Below, piece by piece: positions 9,482 to 18,703 of a stretch of 64,000 nucleotides of DNA. Position 1 is the first letter of the stretch. Each line of letters begins with the position of its first letter. Source of the DNA: an uncultured Lachnospiraceae bacterium (GTDB taxonomy: Bacteria; Bacillota; Clostridia; Lachnospirales; Lachnospiraceae); contig ONKG01000003.1 in NCBI GenBank assembly GCA_900318375.1, positions 1 through 64,000 of the forward strand, given 5' to 3'. The notes under the pieces are model-generated. The model was not told the DNA's origin. It did not search any database and saw nothing but the letters and a program-made list of their open reading frames with translations. Position numbers and translations under genes: made by a program.

Positions 9482-9508
9482 ACCGCCGGAGTACCGACGG
9501 TTTTTTTA
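9482..9508 (+). terminator. Glycine riboswitch terminator
   Basis: ACCGCCGG and CCGACGGT form an 8-bp stem with one mismatch followed by seven T. It lies between the aptamer and the symporter start, so it is the likely expression platform. Confidence 0.75.
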
Positions 9509-9547
9509 TGTACAGCATAACATTACACTACAGGAGGTACTGATCAA

Positions 9548-10939
9548 ATGCTGTTATCCATCGTACAGACAATCAATTCCTATCTGTCGGACTATGTCCT
9601 GGTCTTTCTTCTGCTGTTCGTGGGTTTCTGGTACAGCCTCAAGACCGGATTCATTCAGATCCGCTGTTTCGGAGAAGGCATGAGGAGTGTCTTCGGAAAC
9701 CTCTCCCTCAATGGCAAAAAACACGAAAAAGGCATGAGTTCCTTTCAGGCCCTCGCGACCGCCATCGCGGCGCAGGTAGGTACCGGCAACATAGTCGGCG
9801 CATCCGGCGCGATCCTGACCGGAGGCCCCGGCGCAATCTTCTGGATGTGGGTCATCGCCTTCTTCGGCATGGCGACGATTTACGCGGAAGCAGTACTTGC
9901 CCAAAAGACCAGAGTCCACAGTGGAAAAAACCACATCCTGGGCGGACCGGTCTACTACATCACGGCCGCATTCAAAGGAGCCTTCGGCAGATTCCTGGCT
10001 GGTTTCTTTGCTGTCGCAATCATTCTTGCCCTCGGTTTCTTCGGCTGTATGGTCCAATCCAACTCTATCGGCTCCACGATGCATACAGCTTTCGGTATTC
10101 CTTCCTGGGTCATAGGAATCATTCTGGTCGCAGTCTGTGCAGTCATTTTCATCGGCGGTATGGAGCGGCTGGCCTATGTGACAGAGAAAATTGTCCCCAT
10201 TATGGCGGCTGTCTTTCTGGCAGGCGGCCTCATCGTACTGATCCTGCGGATCAAATACATACCCGAAACAATCGGCATGATCTTCGGCTACGCCTTCCAC
10301 CCGCAGGCCATCATCGGCGGCAGCTTCGGCATGGCTCTCAAAACATCCGTTTCCCAGGGAGCAAAACGCGGCCTCTTCTCCAATGAAGCAGGCATGGGAT
10401 CCACTCCCCATGCACATGCACAGGCCAATGTCAAAACTCCCCACGACCAGGGCGTCGTTGCGATCATCGGTGTATTCATCGACACCTTTGTCGTCCTCAC
10501 TCTCAATGCCTTCGTCATCATCTCCACTCTGTACACACATGGCGGGATTCTTGCCAATGGATTCACAGGAAGCGAGATTAATGCTGCAGGCGAGACCATA
10601 GCCAAGACAAATCTGGCTCAGACGGCATTCGGCGTCGCCTTCGGCACGGACTTCGGCAATATCTTTGTTGCGGTCTGCCTCCTCTTCTTCGCTTTTTCCA
10701 CAGTACTGAGCTGGAACATGTTCGGGCGGATCAACGTGATCTACCTCTTCGGTCACAAGTCCGTGATCGTATACCAGTTCATATCCCTGATCTTCATTTT
10801 CCTCGGGACTCTGGCATCCAACGATCTCGTGTGGGAGCTCTCTGACATGTTCAACCAGCTGATGGTCATCCCTAACTCCATCGCCCTTTTTGCCCTGACA
10901 GGTATGGTCCTGCACGGCGCACACACATCTACAAAGTAA
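9548..10939 (+). CDS. alsT: Alanine/glycine:cation symporter (AGCS family)
   Basis: The 463-residue integral membrane protein imports small neutral amino acids with Na+ or H+. It carries AGCS hallmarks: FRSLKTGFIQIRCF-like start, ATAIAAQVGTGNIVGASGAILTGGPGAIFWMW, ETIGMIFGYAFHP and GAKRGLFSNEAGMGSTPHAHA, with about ten hydrophobic segments. AGGAGG precedes the ATG by 10 nt. The glycine riboswitch upstream argues that glycine is a substrate or signal. The symbol is by family similarity only. The gene is monocistronic and ends at a strong hairpin shared with argD. Confidence 0.93.
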   Translation: MLLSIVQTINSYLSDYVLVFLLLFVGFWYSLKTGFIQIRCFGEGMRSVFGNLSLNGKKHEKGMSSFQALATAIAAQVGTGNIVGASGAILTGGPGAIFWMWVIAFFGMATIYAEAVLAQKTRVHSGKNHILGGPVYYITAAFKGAFGRFLAGFFAVAIILALGFFGCMVQSNSIGSTMHTAFGIPSWVIGIILVAVCAVIFIGGMERLAYVTEKIVPIMAAVFLAGGLIVLILRIKYIPETIGMIFGYAFHPQAIIGGSFGMALKTSVSQGAKRGLFSNEAGMGSTPHAHAQANVKTPHDQGVVAIIGVFIDTFVVLTLNAFVIISTLYTHGGILANGFTGSEINAAGETIAKTNLAQTAFGVAFGTDFGNIFVAVCLLFFAFSTVLSWNMFGRINVIYLFGHKSVIVYQFISLIFIFLGTLASNDLVWELSDMFNQLMVIPNSIALFALTGMVLHGAHTSTK

Positions 10940-10957
10940 AAAAAGAAAAAGCTGAAA

Positions 10958-11001
10958 GGACCGCAGAGACGGATTGAATGTACATTCCGTCTCTGCGGTC
11001 C
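10958..11001. terminator. Bidirectional terminator between alsT and argD
   Basis: Perfect 16-nt arms (10958-10973 and 10986-11001) surround a 12-nt loop. The minus strand continues into a long T-rich stretch, so it terminates argD well, and alsT more weakly. Confidence 0.8.
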
Positions 11002-11117
11002 CTTTGTATTTCCCGGCTTCTCTCTTTTTACAAACCAGCAAGATCAGCAGAGTCTGCAGCGCCCGGCTTCCGATCCGCAGCCGGCATCTCTGTCCTGAAG
11101 GCAGAGTCACCTCTTAC

Positions 11118-12323
11118 TCAGCAGTTTCCGGCAATTGCGCCCCGCAGGATTTCCGCCATCTCGTCAATGTGCTCCTTTTCAGTGATCAGGGCGGGGACAA
11201 AACGGATGATGTTTGCGCCCGCATTGATCAGGATGAGACCGTGATCCATGGCATCGGTAATGATCGGGCCGACCGAACGATCAAATACAAGGCCCTGCAT
11301 GAAGCCGATTCCCCGGCGCTCTGTAACGCAGTCAAACTCTGTCTTTATGCTGTCCAGTGTCTGCGTGAGGTAAGGCGCAGTTTCGTAGACATGGCGGACC
11401 AGATCAAGTGCCTCGTACTGGTCAAGTACCGCATTGATCGCAGCACAGGCAAAAGGATTTCCGCCATAAGTTGTGCCGTGGTCGCCGGCGACAAGAGAGC
11501 TCTGTCCGATTTCCTCAGTCATGAGGAATGCGCCGACAGGCACGCCGCAGCCAAGAGCCTTGGCACAGGTCATAATATCGGGACGGATCCCGAAGCGATG
11601 CCACGCGAACATGGAGCCGGTGCGTCCCATTCCGCACTGAATCTCGTCAAAGATCAGAAGGATTCCCTTCTCTGTGCAGAGCTCACGCAGCCCTCTGAGA
11701 AAGTCCTCGGAGGCGGGCATCAGGCCGCCCTCACCCTGAACAGGCTCCACGATGACCGCGCAGGTCTCGTCATTCACCAGGGCTTTCACACTTTCGAGAT
11801 CATTGAGACGGGCAAACTTTACATCGCAGGGCATCTGTCCGAAAGCTTCGCGGTAATGAGGATTCCCCGTGACAGAAAGGGCGCCGTAGGTACGTCCATG
11901 GAAGGAATTTTCCATGGCGATCACCTGATGGCTGGACCTGCCGTCCTTCAAAAAGGCATGTTTCATGGCGGACTTGAGCGCGCCTTCCACTGCCTCTGCG
12001 CCGCTGTTTGTAAAGAAGATACGGTCCATGCCGGCAGCCTTTTTCATTCTGGCCGCGGCATTGATCGCAGGCTCGTTGTAAAAGTAGTTGGATGTGTGCA
12101 GGATCTTGTCGATCTGTGCCTTGAGCGCATTATTGTATGCTTCATTCCCGTATCCAAGCGCGAAAACAGCAATACCCGACATGAAATCCAGATACTTTTT
12201 GCCGTTCACATCGAAGAGATACATCCCCTCGCCCCTGTCCAGGACGATCTGATAACGGTTATAGGTGTGCAGCAGGTCGCGCTCCGCCTGCTCGATCATT
12301 GTCTGCATTTTGTTTTCTGACAT
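11118..12323 (-). CDS. argD: Acetylornithine aminotransferase
   Basis: This PLP enzyme converts N-acetylglutamate semialdehyde to N-acetylornithine in arginine synthesis. It shows YLFDVNGKKYLDFMSGIAVFALG, FFTNSGAEAVEGALK, the cofactor region LIFDEIQCGMGRTGS and the PLP lysine in TCAKALGCGVPVGA. The length (401) is typical. GAGGT precedes the ATG. It is the last gene of the GNAT-argJ-argB-argD run; a 284-bp spacer with short tandem repeats separates it from argB. Confidence 0.94.
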   Translation of the reverse strand: MSENKMQTMIEQAERDLLHTYNRYQIVLDRGEGMYLFDVNGKKYLDFMSGIAVFALGYGNEAYNNALKAQIDKILHTSNYFYNEPAINAAARMKKAAGMDRIFFTNSGAEAVEGALKSAMKHAFLKDGRSSHQVIAMENSFHGRTYGALSVTGNPHYREAFGQMPCDVKFARLNDLESVKALVNDETCAVIVEPVQGEGGLMPASEDFLRGLRELCTEKGILLIFDEIQCGMGRTGSMFAWHRFGIRPDIMTCAKALGCGVPVGAFLMTEEIGQSSLVAGDHGTTYGGNPFACAAINAVLDQYEALDLVRHVYETAPYLTQTLDSIKTEFDCVTERRGIGFMQGLVFDRSVGPIITDAMDHGLILINAGANIIRFVPALITEKEHIDEMAEILRGAIAGNC

Positions 12324-12419
12324 GATTAAAACCTCAATTCATTTATTTCATCAGGCGCTGCCCCGGCACGCCGGTCCATCCGGCGCACAGGATCAGGAAT
12401 GATACCTGCTGATCCGTAC

Positions 12420-12500
12420 AGTAATCCGGATGGTAATTCGAATCGTAATCCAGATGGTACTTCAAATCATAATTCGGATTATAATTCAAATGGTAACAGA
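12420..12500. repeat. Degenerate ~14-15-bp tandem repeat between argB and argD
   Basis: Variants of GTAATCCGGATGGTAATTC and TAATTCAAATGG repeat about five times. The remainder of 12324-12607 shows no gene. Confidence 0.55.
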
Positions 12501-12607
12501 CACAGCATTCTGCAGCAGCAGGCCCTGTGTCAGCAGCCGCTCAATATCAACAGCGATCAATAAACCATCATTTATCATCAACAGCCGTCACCAGGCGTCA
12601 CCAGGCG

Positions 12608-13516
12608 TCAATAGCCGCGTTCCGCGTTGTAATCGCCCTTGAAAAATACTGTGCCGACGCCCTTGTCCGTAAAGATCTCCAGCAGCAGGCAGTGAGGGAT
12701 GCGGCCGTCCAGGATATGGACGCGGTGCACACCTCCGCGGACAGCATCTGTACAGTTGGCAAGCTTGGGCAGCATGCCGCCGCCGACAATACCGTCCTTG
12801 ACAAGCTCTTCTGCCTCAGCGATGTTGATGCGGCTGATCAGGGAATCGGGCTCATCCAGGCTTCTGAGAACACCTGTGATATCGGTGAGATACACAAGCT
12901 TGTCTGCACAGACGGCACGGGCAATGGCACTGGCCGCCTCATCGGCATTAATGTTATACGTATTGAAATCGTCGTCCATTCCCAGGGGCGCGACGATCGG
13001 AAGATAATCTTTTTCCAGAAGGTCAAAGAGAACTGTGGGATCGACGTCTGTGACCTCGCCGACAAAGCCGATGTCCTGCCCGTCTGCATATTTCTTTTTC
13101 ACATGGAGAAGATTTCCGTCTTTGCCGCTGATTCCGACGGCACGGATTCCGAGCTCAGCGACCATGGAGACCAGCTTCTTGGAAACACTGCCCAGGACCA
13201 TCTCCGCGATCTCGCAGGTCTCTTCGTCCGTGACACGAAGTCCGTTGATGAATTTTGCTTCCTTGCCGCTCTTTTTGACCCAGCTGCTGATGGCTTTGCC
13301 GCCGCCGTGGACAATGATGGGCTTGAAGCCGACCAGCTTGAGCAGAGTGACATCCTGGATGACACTGCGCTGCAGTTCCTCGTCGCTCATGGCGCTGCCG
13401 CCGTACTTGACAACGATGATCTTGCGGTTGAATTTCTGAATATACGGGAGCGCCTCGATGAGCACCTGCGCCTTCTGCTGGGCCTCTGTCTGTTCTTTAT
13501 TCAAATACGGTTCCAT
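12608..13516 (-). CDS. argB: Acetylglutamate kinase
   Basis: The enzyme phosphorylates N-acetylglutamate, the second step of arginine synthesis and often the arginine-inhibited one. It shows the amino-acid kinase motifs [41 protein letters not shown] and [14 protein letters not shown]; 302 residues is normal. The start is odd: AAGGT lies directly against the ATG, while the next good Shine-Dalgarno, GGAAGG, belongs to a 15-bp tandem repeat array that begins 3 nt upstream. It lies between argJ and argD. Confidence 0.94.
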   Translation of the reverse strand: MEPYLNKEQTEAQQKAQVLIEALPYIQKFNRKIIVVKYGGSAMSDEELQRSVIQDVTLLKLVGFKPIIVHGGGKAISSWVKKSGKEAKFINGLRVTDEETCEIAEMVLGSVSKKLVSMVAELGIRAVGISGKDGNLLHVKKKYADGQDIGFVGEVTDVDPTVLFDLLEKDYLPIVAPLGMDDDFNTYNINADEAASAIARAVCADKLVYLTDITGVLRSLDEPDSLISRINIAEAEELVKDGIVGGGMLPKLANCTDAVRGGVHRVHILDGRIPHCLLLEIFTDKGVGTVFFKGDYNAERGY

Positions 13517-13518
13517 AC

Positions 13519-13608
13519 CTTATCTATTCCTTCCTGATCTATTCCTTCCCGATCTATTTCTTCCCGAGCTATTTCTTCCTGATCTATTTCTTCCCGATCT
13601 ATTTCTTC
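13519..13608 (-). repeat. 15-bp tandem repeat containing Shine-Dalgarno-like cores, upstream of argB
   Basis: Six near-identical units of the form GGAAGAAATAGATCG (minus strand) run into the argB start codon. Each unit carries GGAAG, so copy number could alter ribosome loading. The rest of the argB-argJ spacer (13609-13774) has no gene. Confidence 0.8.
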
Positions 13609-13774
13609 CTGAAAAAAAGGTAAAACCTGTTTCCATCCCTAAATCATGTGTTCACGCCCTTAAGGTCGTGACGGTAATCCGCCGGCGTGAACAGTAATCC
13701 CGCAAAGCTTGTGTTCACGCACCTCGCCTTTGCAGCCGCGACCTGCCGGTCTGTACAGTCCCCGCAGACCCGGA

Positions 13775-15016
13775 TCAGCTCCTGTAGTCCGCGTTGATCT
13801 TGACATAATCATATGTCAGGTCGCAGCCCCATGCGGTGGCGGATGCCTCCCCCATGTGGAAGGCGGCGAGGATCGTAACCTTCTCCTTCTTTAAAAGCTC
13901 TGTGGCTTCTTCTTCACTGTAGTCGGCCGCTGCTCCGTCAGTAAAGATCAGCATATTCTTGTCTCCGTCCACGAAATAGAGCTGCAGCTCATTGGGATCA
14001 AAGTCCACGCCGGCATAACCCAGAGCACAGAGGATTCTTCCCCAGTTTGCGTCACTTCCGTAGACTGCCGCCTTGGTCAGGCTGGAGCAGATAACGGATT
14101 TGGCAAGAATGCGGGCATTTTTGATGGTATCCATACCCTGCACGTTGACTTCAATGAGTTTTGTCGCTCCCTCTCCGTCCCCGGCCATCTGCATGGCGAG
14201 TTCCCTGCAGATCATGTGAATTGCTTCATAAAGTGCCTCATAAGCCGGGCCCTGTGCCGCGCTGATCACTTCGTTTCCGGCCTCTCCGTTTGCGAGGACG
14301 AGCAGGGTGTCATTTGTCGAGGTATCGCCGTCGACCGAGATCATGTTGAAAGTCTCATCCACGATGGCGCTCACTGCTGTCTGCAGAACATCCGCCTCCA
14401 CGGCGGCATCCGTCGTCACATAGGCCAGCATAGTGCACATATTGGGGTGAATCATACCGGATCCCTTGGACATTCCGCCGACTGTCACAGTCCTGCCGTC
14501 GATGTCAAAAGTGCAGGCACATTCCTTTTTATGGGTATCGGTCGTCATGATGGCCTTTGCCGCCGCTGTACCATGCTCCGCATCCGTTCCCAGACCCTTT
14601 GCCAGTGCAGCAACGCCTGTCTTGATGCGGTCAATGGGCAGCTGGAAACCGATGACACCGGTAGAGCCGACGAGCACGGAATCCGCGGAAATCTTCAGGT
14701 TTTCAGCAGCCGCCTCCGCGGTCTGTCTGCAATAATCCAGTCCTTCCTGCCCTGTGCAGGCATTGGCAATCCCGGAGTTTACGACCACAGCATGCATGGG
14801 TTTTCCGCTCTGCACGAGGTCCCTGTCCCAGATGACCGGCGCCGCCTTGACAACATTCCTTGTAAAGGTGCCGGCAGCAGTACAGGGTGATGCGCTGTAG
14901 ATCATCGCCATGTCTGTTCTTCCCTTATACTTGATCTGTGCAGCCGTCGATGCGGCCGAAAAACCCTTTGCGGCAGTGACACCGCCTTCAATCATTGTCA
15001 CTTTTGCAGTTCCCAT
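13775..15016 (-). CDS. argJ: Bifunctional glutamate N-acetyltransferase / amino-acid N-acetyltransferase
   Basis: ArgJ recycles the acetyl group from acetylornithine to glutamate, and many versions also use acetyl-CoA. The self-cleavage site appears as MIHPNMCTMLAYV; the usual residue before the nucleophilic Thr is Ala and here is Cys, but the Thr is kept. STGVIGFQLPIDRI and VNSGIANACTGQEG are also present. Length (413) is typical of the two-chain precursor. GGGAAGAGG precedes the ATG. argC, the usual neighbour, is not in the window. Confidence 0.94.
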   Translation of the reverse strand: MGTAKVTMIEGGVTAAKGFSAASTAAQIKYKGRTDMAMIYSASPCTAAGTFTRNVVKAAPVIWDRDLVQSGKPMHAVVVNSGIANACTGQEGLDYCRQTAEAAAENLKISADSVLVGSTGVIGFQLPIDRIKTGVAALAKGLGTDAEHGTAAAKAIMTTDTHKKECACTFDIDGRTVTVGGMSKGSGMIHPNMCTMLAYVTTDAAVEADVLQTAVSAIVDETFNMISVDGDTSTNDTLLVLANGEAGNEVISAAQGPAYEALYEAIHMICRELAMQMAGDGEGATKLIEVNVQGMDTIKNARILAKSVICSSLTKAAVYGSDANWGRILCALGYAGVDFDPNELQLYFVDGDKNMLIFTDGAAADYSEEEATELLKKEKVTILAAFHMGEASATAWGCDLTYDYVKINADYRS

Positions 15017-15084
15017 ACTGTACCTCTTCCCGGTTCTTTTATATATTTACTCAATTTATGACTTGATCGTTTATGAAATAAAGA

Positions 15085-15570
15085 TCATTCCTCACCGTTT
15101 TCAACAAAACGGATGATATTTTCCTCGTTCAGGACAAACTGATAATAATTACAGTCCTGACGGCAGGTCCATCCGATCTGTCTCCAGAAGGCATTGCCTA
15201 CATCATTTTTTGTAAACGCGATCAGGGTCACACGGTTGATTCTCTCCCTGCGGAGCGCATTCATGCAATATCCGACCATCCGGCGTCCGATACCCTGCCT
15301 GCGGTATTTTTTCGCGACGCAGACATGATAGAGGCAGCCCTGCCGCCCGTCGCTGCCGCAGAGAATTGCGCCGACGACCTTCTCGCCGCAGACTGCGACG
15401 ACACTGACCGTGGGATTTCTTTTTAAAAAACGATCTATTTCTTCTCTTGTATCATCGATGCTCCGTATTCCGAAGCCATGGATCGTCATCCACAAACGCC
15501 GAACCTGCTCATAGTCCTCTATGACCATGGCACGTATGCGGATCTGTGAGGGAATTGTCTGTTCTGCCAT
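15085..15570 (-). CDS. GNAT-family N-acetyltransferase in the arginine cluster
   Basis: The 161-residue protein has the GNAT core: IRAMVIEDYEQVRRLW, VVAVCGEKVVGAILCG and the acetyl-CoA loop VAKKYRRQGIGRRMV, then NDVGNAFWRQIGW. Its place as first gene before argJ-argB-argD, 68 bp from argJ, makes an N-acetylglutamate-synthase-like or amino-acid acetyltransferase role possible, but this is inference from position. The ribosome binding site (AGAGAG) is weak. It could equally be an unrelated acetyltransferase. Confidence 0.8.
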   Translation of the reverse strand: MAEQTIPSQIRIRAMVIEDYEQVRRLWMTIHGFGIRSIDDTREEIDRFLKRNPTVSVVAVCGEKVVGAILCGSDGRQGCLYHVCVAKKYRRQGIGRRMVGYCMNALRRERINRVTLIAFTKNDVGNAFWRQIGWTCRQDCNYYQFVLNEENIIRFVENGEE

Positions 15571-15589
15571 AAATCTCTCTATCTAATAC

Positions 15590-15810
15590 GATAATTTACG
15601 ATAATCTAATACGTTAAACTTATCCGTTATTCTACTACGTTCAGCTAATCCTTTAATCTGTTCTGATAATCCTGTTCTGTAATCCGTTCTGCTAATCCGT
15701 TAATCTGTTCTGATAATCCGTTTTGCTCATCCGTTAATCTGTTCTGATAATCCGTTCTGCTAATCCCTTATTCTGCTCTGTCTGTTCTGCTAATCCGTCA
15801 AATTACTCGA
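15590..15810. repeat. Degenerate ~34-bp tandem repeats in the GNAT-arg leader
   Basis: Blocks such as TCTGTTCTGATAATCCGTT and CTGCTAATCCGTTAATC recur about six times. At 15860-15920 a second short motif (ACTTCATTTTTAC) repeats. No gene is supported in 15571-16380 apart from a promoter at 15922-15949. Confidence 0.65.
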
Positions 15811-15921
15811 TCAGATCTGTTTATCCGTTTTCACGTCAATACACGTCCGCGATTGCAGAGTCTTTTAACGCATGTCACTTCATTTTTACACATGCTGCCT
15901 CATTTTTACGCACGTTACTTC

Positions 15922-15949
15922 ATTATAATACAAACTTTCTCACATGCAA
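15922..15949 (-). promoter_or_regulatory. Probable promoter of the GNAT-argJBD genes
   Basis: On the minus strand TTGCAT (15949-15944) and TATAAT (15927-15922) are 16 nt apart. The transcript would carry a leader of about 340 nt made mostly of tandem repeats. Confidence 0.6.
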
Positions 15950-16384
15950 GAAGGATTATTGAAGGATTATTGAAAGAAGGAAAGCATGCTTTGCCGCCTG
16001 CCTTTGCCCTGACCTTTCCATGCTTTAATTGATCAGTCCTTCACCTCAGTTATGTTCTTCCCGGCGAGTAATCACGTAAAACCGTATGTGAAATAACTGA
16101 GAATAATACAGGTGCGCCTGAACTGCTGTGTCCCTGTCTTAAAAGGTCCTGTCAAAGACGTCGGCCCCGGGGCGTGCGTGCACAGGCCGTGCCCCTGTCT
16201 TTCCGTGTCTGTTCTTCCAGTGTCCCGTTCAGGTATGCCGCTGAAGCTGCCCCCCTTTCTTTCCTGATCCTGTAATGCAAAATAATATACACCTTTTCTG
16301 TATATATGTCTAGCTAAAATGCATATAATTCCTTGATATGTGTATTTTATGCAAATATTCTTAATAATATTCATATTTTGGTAC

Positions 16385-16413
16385 TTGCAATCAGCTATTC
16401 AATGTTGTATAGT
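16385..16413 (+). promoter_or_regulatory. Probable argG promoter
   Basis: TTGCAA and TATAGT are separated by 17 nt. The start point would be about 165 nt ahead of argG. Confidence 0.65.
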
Positions 16414-16483
16414 GATAATCGTTCCCGCGGACAGCAATAGTCAAAGCGTCCGCAGCGATTCAGACAATAAGGTCAGAGCAGTG

Positions 16484-16499
16484 ATGAATACTCATTCAT
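16484..16499 (+). promoter_or_regulatory. ARG-box-like palindrome upstream of argG
   Basis: ATGAATACTCATTCAT has ATGAAT/ATTCAT half-sites, like known ArgR/AhrC operators. It lies downstream of the putative promoter, a position suited to repression. AT-rich half-sites near 16348-16375 (TATGCAAATATTC, ATATTCATA) may be a second site. Confidence 0.6.
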
Positions 16500-16587
16500 G
16501 TTCACCTGCGCATGACCACAGGTATAATACAGATTCAAAATGAACTGATTTAAAAGAACTGATTAATGAAAACAGGAGGTTTTTATC

Positions 16588-17820
16588 ATGGGCACAGCAA
16601 ACGAAAAGGTCATTCTGGCATACAGCGGCGGTCTGGACACAACGGCGATCATTCCCTGGCTGAAAGAGAACTACGGTTTTGACGTCATCTGCGTCTGTAT
16701 CGACTGCGGACAGGAAGAGGAGCTTGACCACCTCGAAGAGCGCGCAAAATACTGCGGCGCCGAGAAGCTCTACATCCTCGATGTGACAGAAGAGTTTGCT
16801 GATGAGTACATCGTCCCCTGCGTACAGGCTCACGCCGTGTACGAAAACAAGTACCTTCTTGGCACTTCCATGGCACGTCCTCTGATTGCCAAGAAACTGG
16901 TTGAGATCGCACGTAAAGAAGGCGCGACCACGATCTGCCACGGCGCGACCGGCAAAGGCAACGACCAGATCCGTTTCGAGCTGGGCATCAAGGCCCTCGC
17001 CCCCGACCTCAACATCATCGCTGCATGGAGAAGCCCCAAGTGGACCATGGATTCCCGTGAATCCGAAATCGCGTACTGCCAGGCACACGGCATCGATCTT
17101 CCCTTCTCTGCAGACAGCAGCTACAGCCGCGACCGCAACCTCTGGCACATCAGCCACGAAGGTCTTGAGCTCGAGGATCCCGCTCTGGAGCCCAACTATG
17201 ACCACCTGCTTGTCCTGAGCCAGACTCCCATGAAGGCTCCCGATGAGATCACCTATGTCACTCTGACCTTCGAGCAGGGCGTTCCCAAGACTCTTAACGG
17301 CGAGGCTATGTCTGTCGCCAATATCATCCGCAAGCTCAACAAACTGGGCGGCGAGAATGGCATCGGCATCATCGATATCGTCGAGAACCGTGTTGTCGGC
17401 ATGAAGTCCCGCGGCGTCTATGAGACACCCGGCGGAACCATTCTGATGGAAGCACACCAGCAGCTTGAAGAGCTCATCCTCGACCGTGAGACCTATGAGC
17501 TTAAAGACGAGATCGGTCACAAGTTTGCAAGCCTGGTCTACGAAGGCAAGTGGTTCTCTCCTCTTCGCGAGGCAGAGCAGGCCTTCATCGAGTCCACACA
17601 GAAATATGTCACCGGCGAAGTCAAATTCGGTCTCTACAAGGGCAACATCATCAAGGCCGGTACGACCTCTCCCTACTCCCTGTACAGCGAGAGCCTTGCC
17701 TCCTTCACCACCGGTGACCTCTATGATCACCACGACGCAAGCGGCTTTATCACCCTCTTCGGCCTTTCCACAAAGGTCCGCGCGATGAAGATGCAGCAGG
17801 CAGGTCTTCTGGACAAATAA
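16588..17820 (+). CDS. argG: Argininosuccinate synthase
   Basis: The enzyme joins citrulline and aspartate using ATP, the penultimate arginine step. It shows the PP-loop [32 protein letters not shown], and [15 protein letters not shown] with the citrulline-site [13 protein letters not shown]. Length (410) is normal. GGAGG lies ahead of the ATG. argH is not adjacent, and the gene runs opposite to argJBD. An ARG-box-like site in the leader suggests arginine control. Confidence 0.95.
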   Translation: MGTANEKVILAYSGGLDTTAIIPWLKENYGFDVICVCIDCGQEEELDHLEERAKYCGAEKLYILDVTEEFADEYIVPCVQAHAVYENKYLLGTSMARPLIAKKLVEIARKEGATTICHGATGKGNDQIRFELGIKALAPDLNIIAAWRSPKWTMDSRESEIAYCQAHGIDLPFSADSSYSRDRNLWHISHEGLELEDPALEPNYDHLLVLSQTPMKAPDEITYVTLTFEQGVPKTLNGEAMSVANIIRKLNKLGGENGIGIIDIVENRVVGMKSRGVYETPGGTILMEAHQQLEELILDRETYELKDEIGHKFASLVYEGKWFSPLREAEQAFIESTQKYVTGEVKFGLYKGNIIKAGTTSPYSLYSESLASFTTGDLYDHHDASGFITLFGLSTKVRAMKMQQAGLLDK

Positions 17821-17902
17821 GCTGTGTAATTAAACAGGTAAACCTTTTAATCATCTAATAATTCTAAAATTCTAATAATTTCTAATAATAAGGGATAGTG
17901 CA

Positions 17903-17939
17903 GCCGGGCCGGACCGCAATACGGTCCGGCTGTTTTTTT
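17903..17939 (+). terminator. argG terminator
   Basis: GCCGGACCG and CGGTCCGGC pair perfectly around a 5-nt loop and are followed by TGTTTTTTT. Confidence 0.88.
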
Positions 17940-17953
17940 CTTTCGCTTTTCTG

Positions 17954-18130
17954 CGACATGCGTGACCTTTTGTCCGCAAGATCCTTCGGTCGCTTCGCTT
18001 TTTCACGGCATGCGTGACCTCTTGCCCGCCACCGCCTCCGGTCGCTTCGCTCCCTCAGCCCCAGTGGTGATCTTTCTCTCTTTCGGCGGCCCGGTCGCTT
18101 CGCTTTTCTGCGGCATGTGTGACCTCATAC
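17954..18130 (+). repeat. Dispersed ~70-bp repeat, tandem copies
   Basis: GACATGCGTGACC/GGCATGCGTGACC/GGCATGTGTGACC starts occur at about 17954, 18007 and 18112, with CGGTCGCTTCGCT between them. The middle copy matches 1699-1771 over its length, including GTGGTGATCTTT. 17940-18340 contains no supported gene. Confidence 0.65.
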
Positions 18131-18356
18131 AATCCGGGATTCTCCGTCGTCCTAATAGCAAAATCATCCTGAGAGAAAAAAGGGGAAAAAGAGACCAAAA
18201 ATCGCTGTCGAGCATTTTTTTCGCTCTTGCGCTTGAACATGGCAGCTATTAAAATAGGAACGGCACTATAAAAAACTGTAATTCAAAACCGTAAAACTAT
18301 TAAAATCAAAAACCGTAAAAACCGCTTCCGGCGGTTATTACCGAATGAGGATTCAA

Positions 18357-18650
18357 ATGCTCGCAAAAATCATATTGATTATATACTTTGTCATCGTAAA
18401 TTTCTTAGGTATCGCGTCCATGGCATCTGACAAGATCCGTGCCATGGAGCACCGCTACCGCATCCCGGAATCGGTCCTCCTGCTGTTTGCCATTATCGGA
18501 GGAAGCATTGGATCCATCCTGGGCATGGTGCTCTTTCACCACAAAACACGCAAACCGAAGTTCCGCTTCGGGCTCCCGCTGATCCTGCTTGTACAGATCG
18601 GCCTCATAGTTCTCTTACGCTCTTTTGCCGCAACCATCGAATTTCTTTGA
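18357..18650 (+). CDS. DUF1294 family small membrane protein
   Basis: The 97-residue protein has three hydrophobic segments and the DUF1294 pattern: MASDKIRAMEHRYRIPESVLLL, IGGSIGSILGMVLFHHKTRKPKF, then GLPLILLVQIGLIV. Its function is unknown in general. The start at 18357 has GAGG 6 nt upstream, whereas the ATG at 18345 has none; the difference is four residues. It lies 53 bp before the next gene on the same strand. Confidence 0.82.
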   Translation: MLAKIILIIYFVIVNFLGIASMASDKIRAMEHRYRIPESVLLLFAIIGGSIGSILGMVLFHHKTRKPKFRFGLPLILLVQIGLIVLLRSFAATIEFL

Positions 18651-18703
18651 AGTTCTTTGATTTTATTATCTTCTTTGATTTTCTATCCAATGAGGTTACC
18701 GGC

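Noticed and set aside
9554..11110. 518-codon minus-strand frame opposite alsT, and similar long shadows opposite argG and the histidine kinase
   Set aside because: Acidic or odd composition, no ribosome sites and full overlap with certain genes.
9123..15810. CRISPR arrays at the tandem repeats
   Set aside because: Repeats abut without unique spacers of constant length, and no cas genes are present.
16072..16374. 100-codon minus-strand frame
   Set aside because: No ribosome site or homology, and it overlaps the argG control region.
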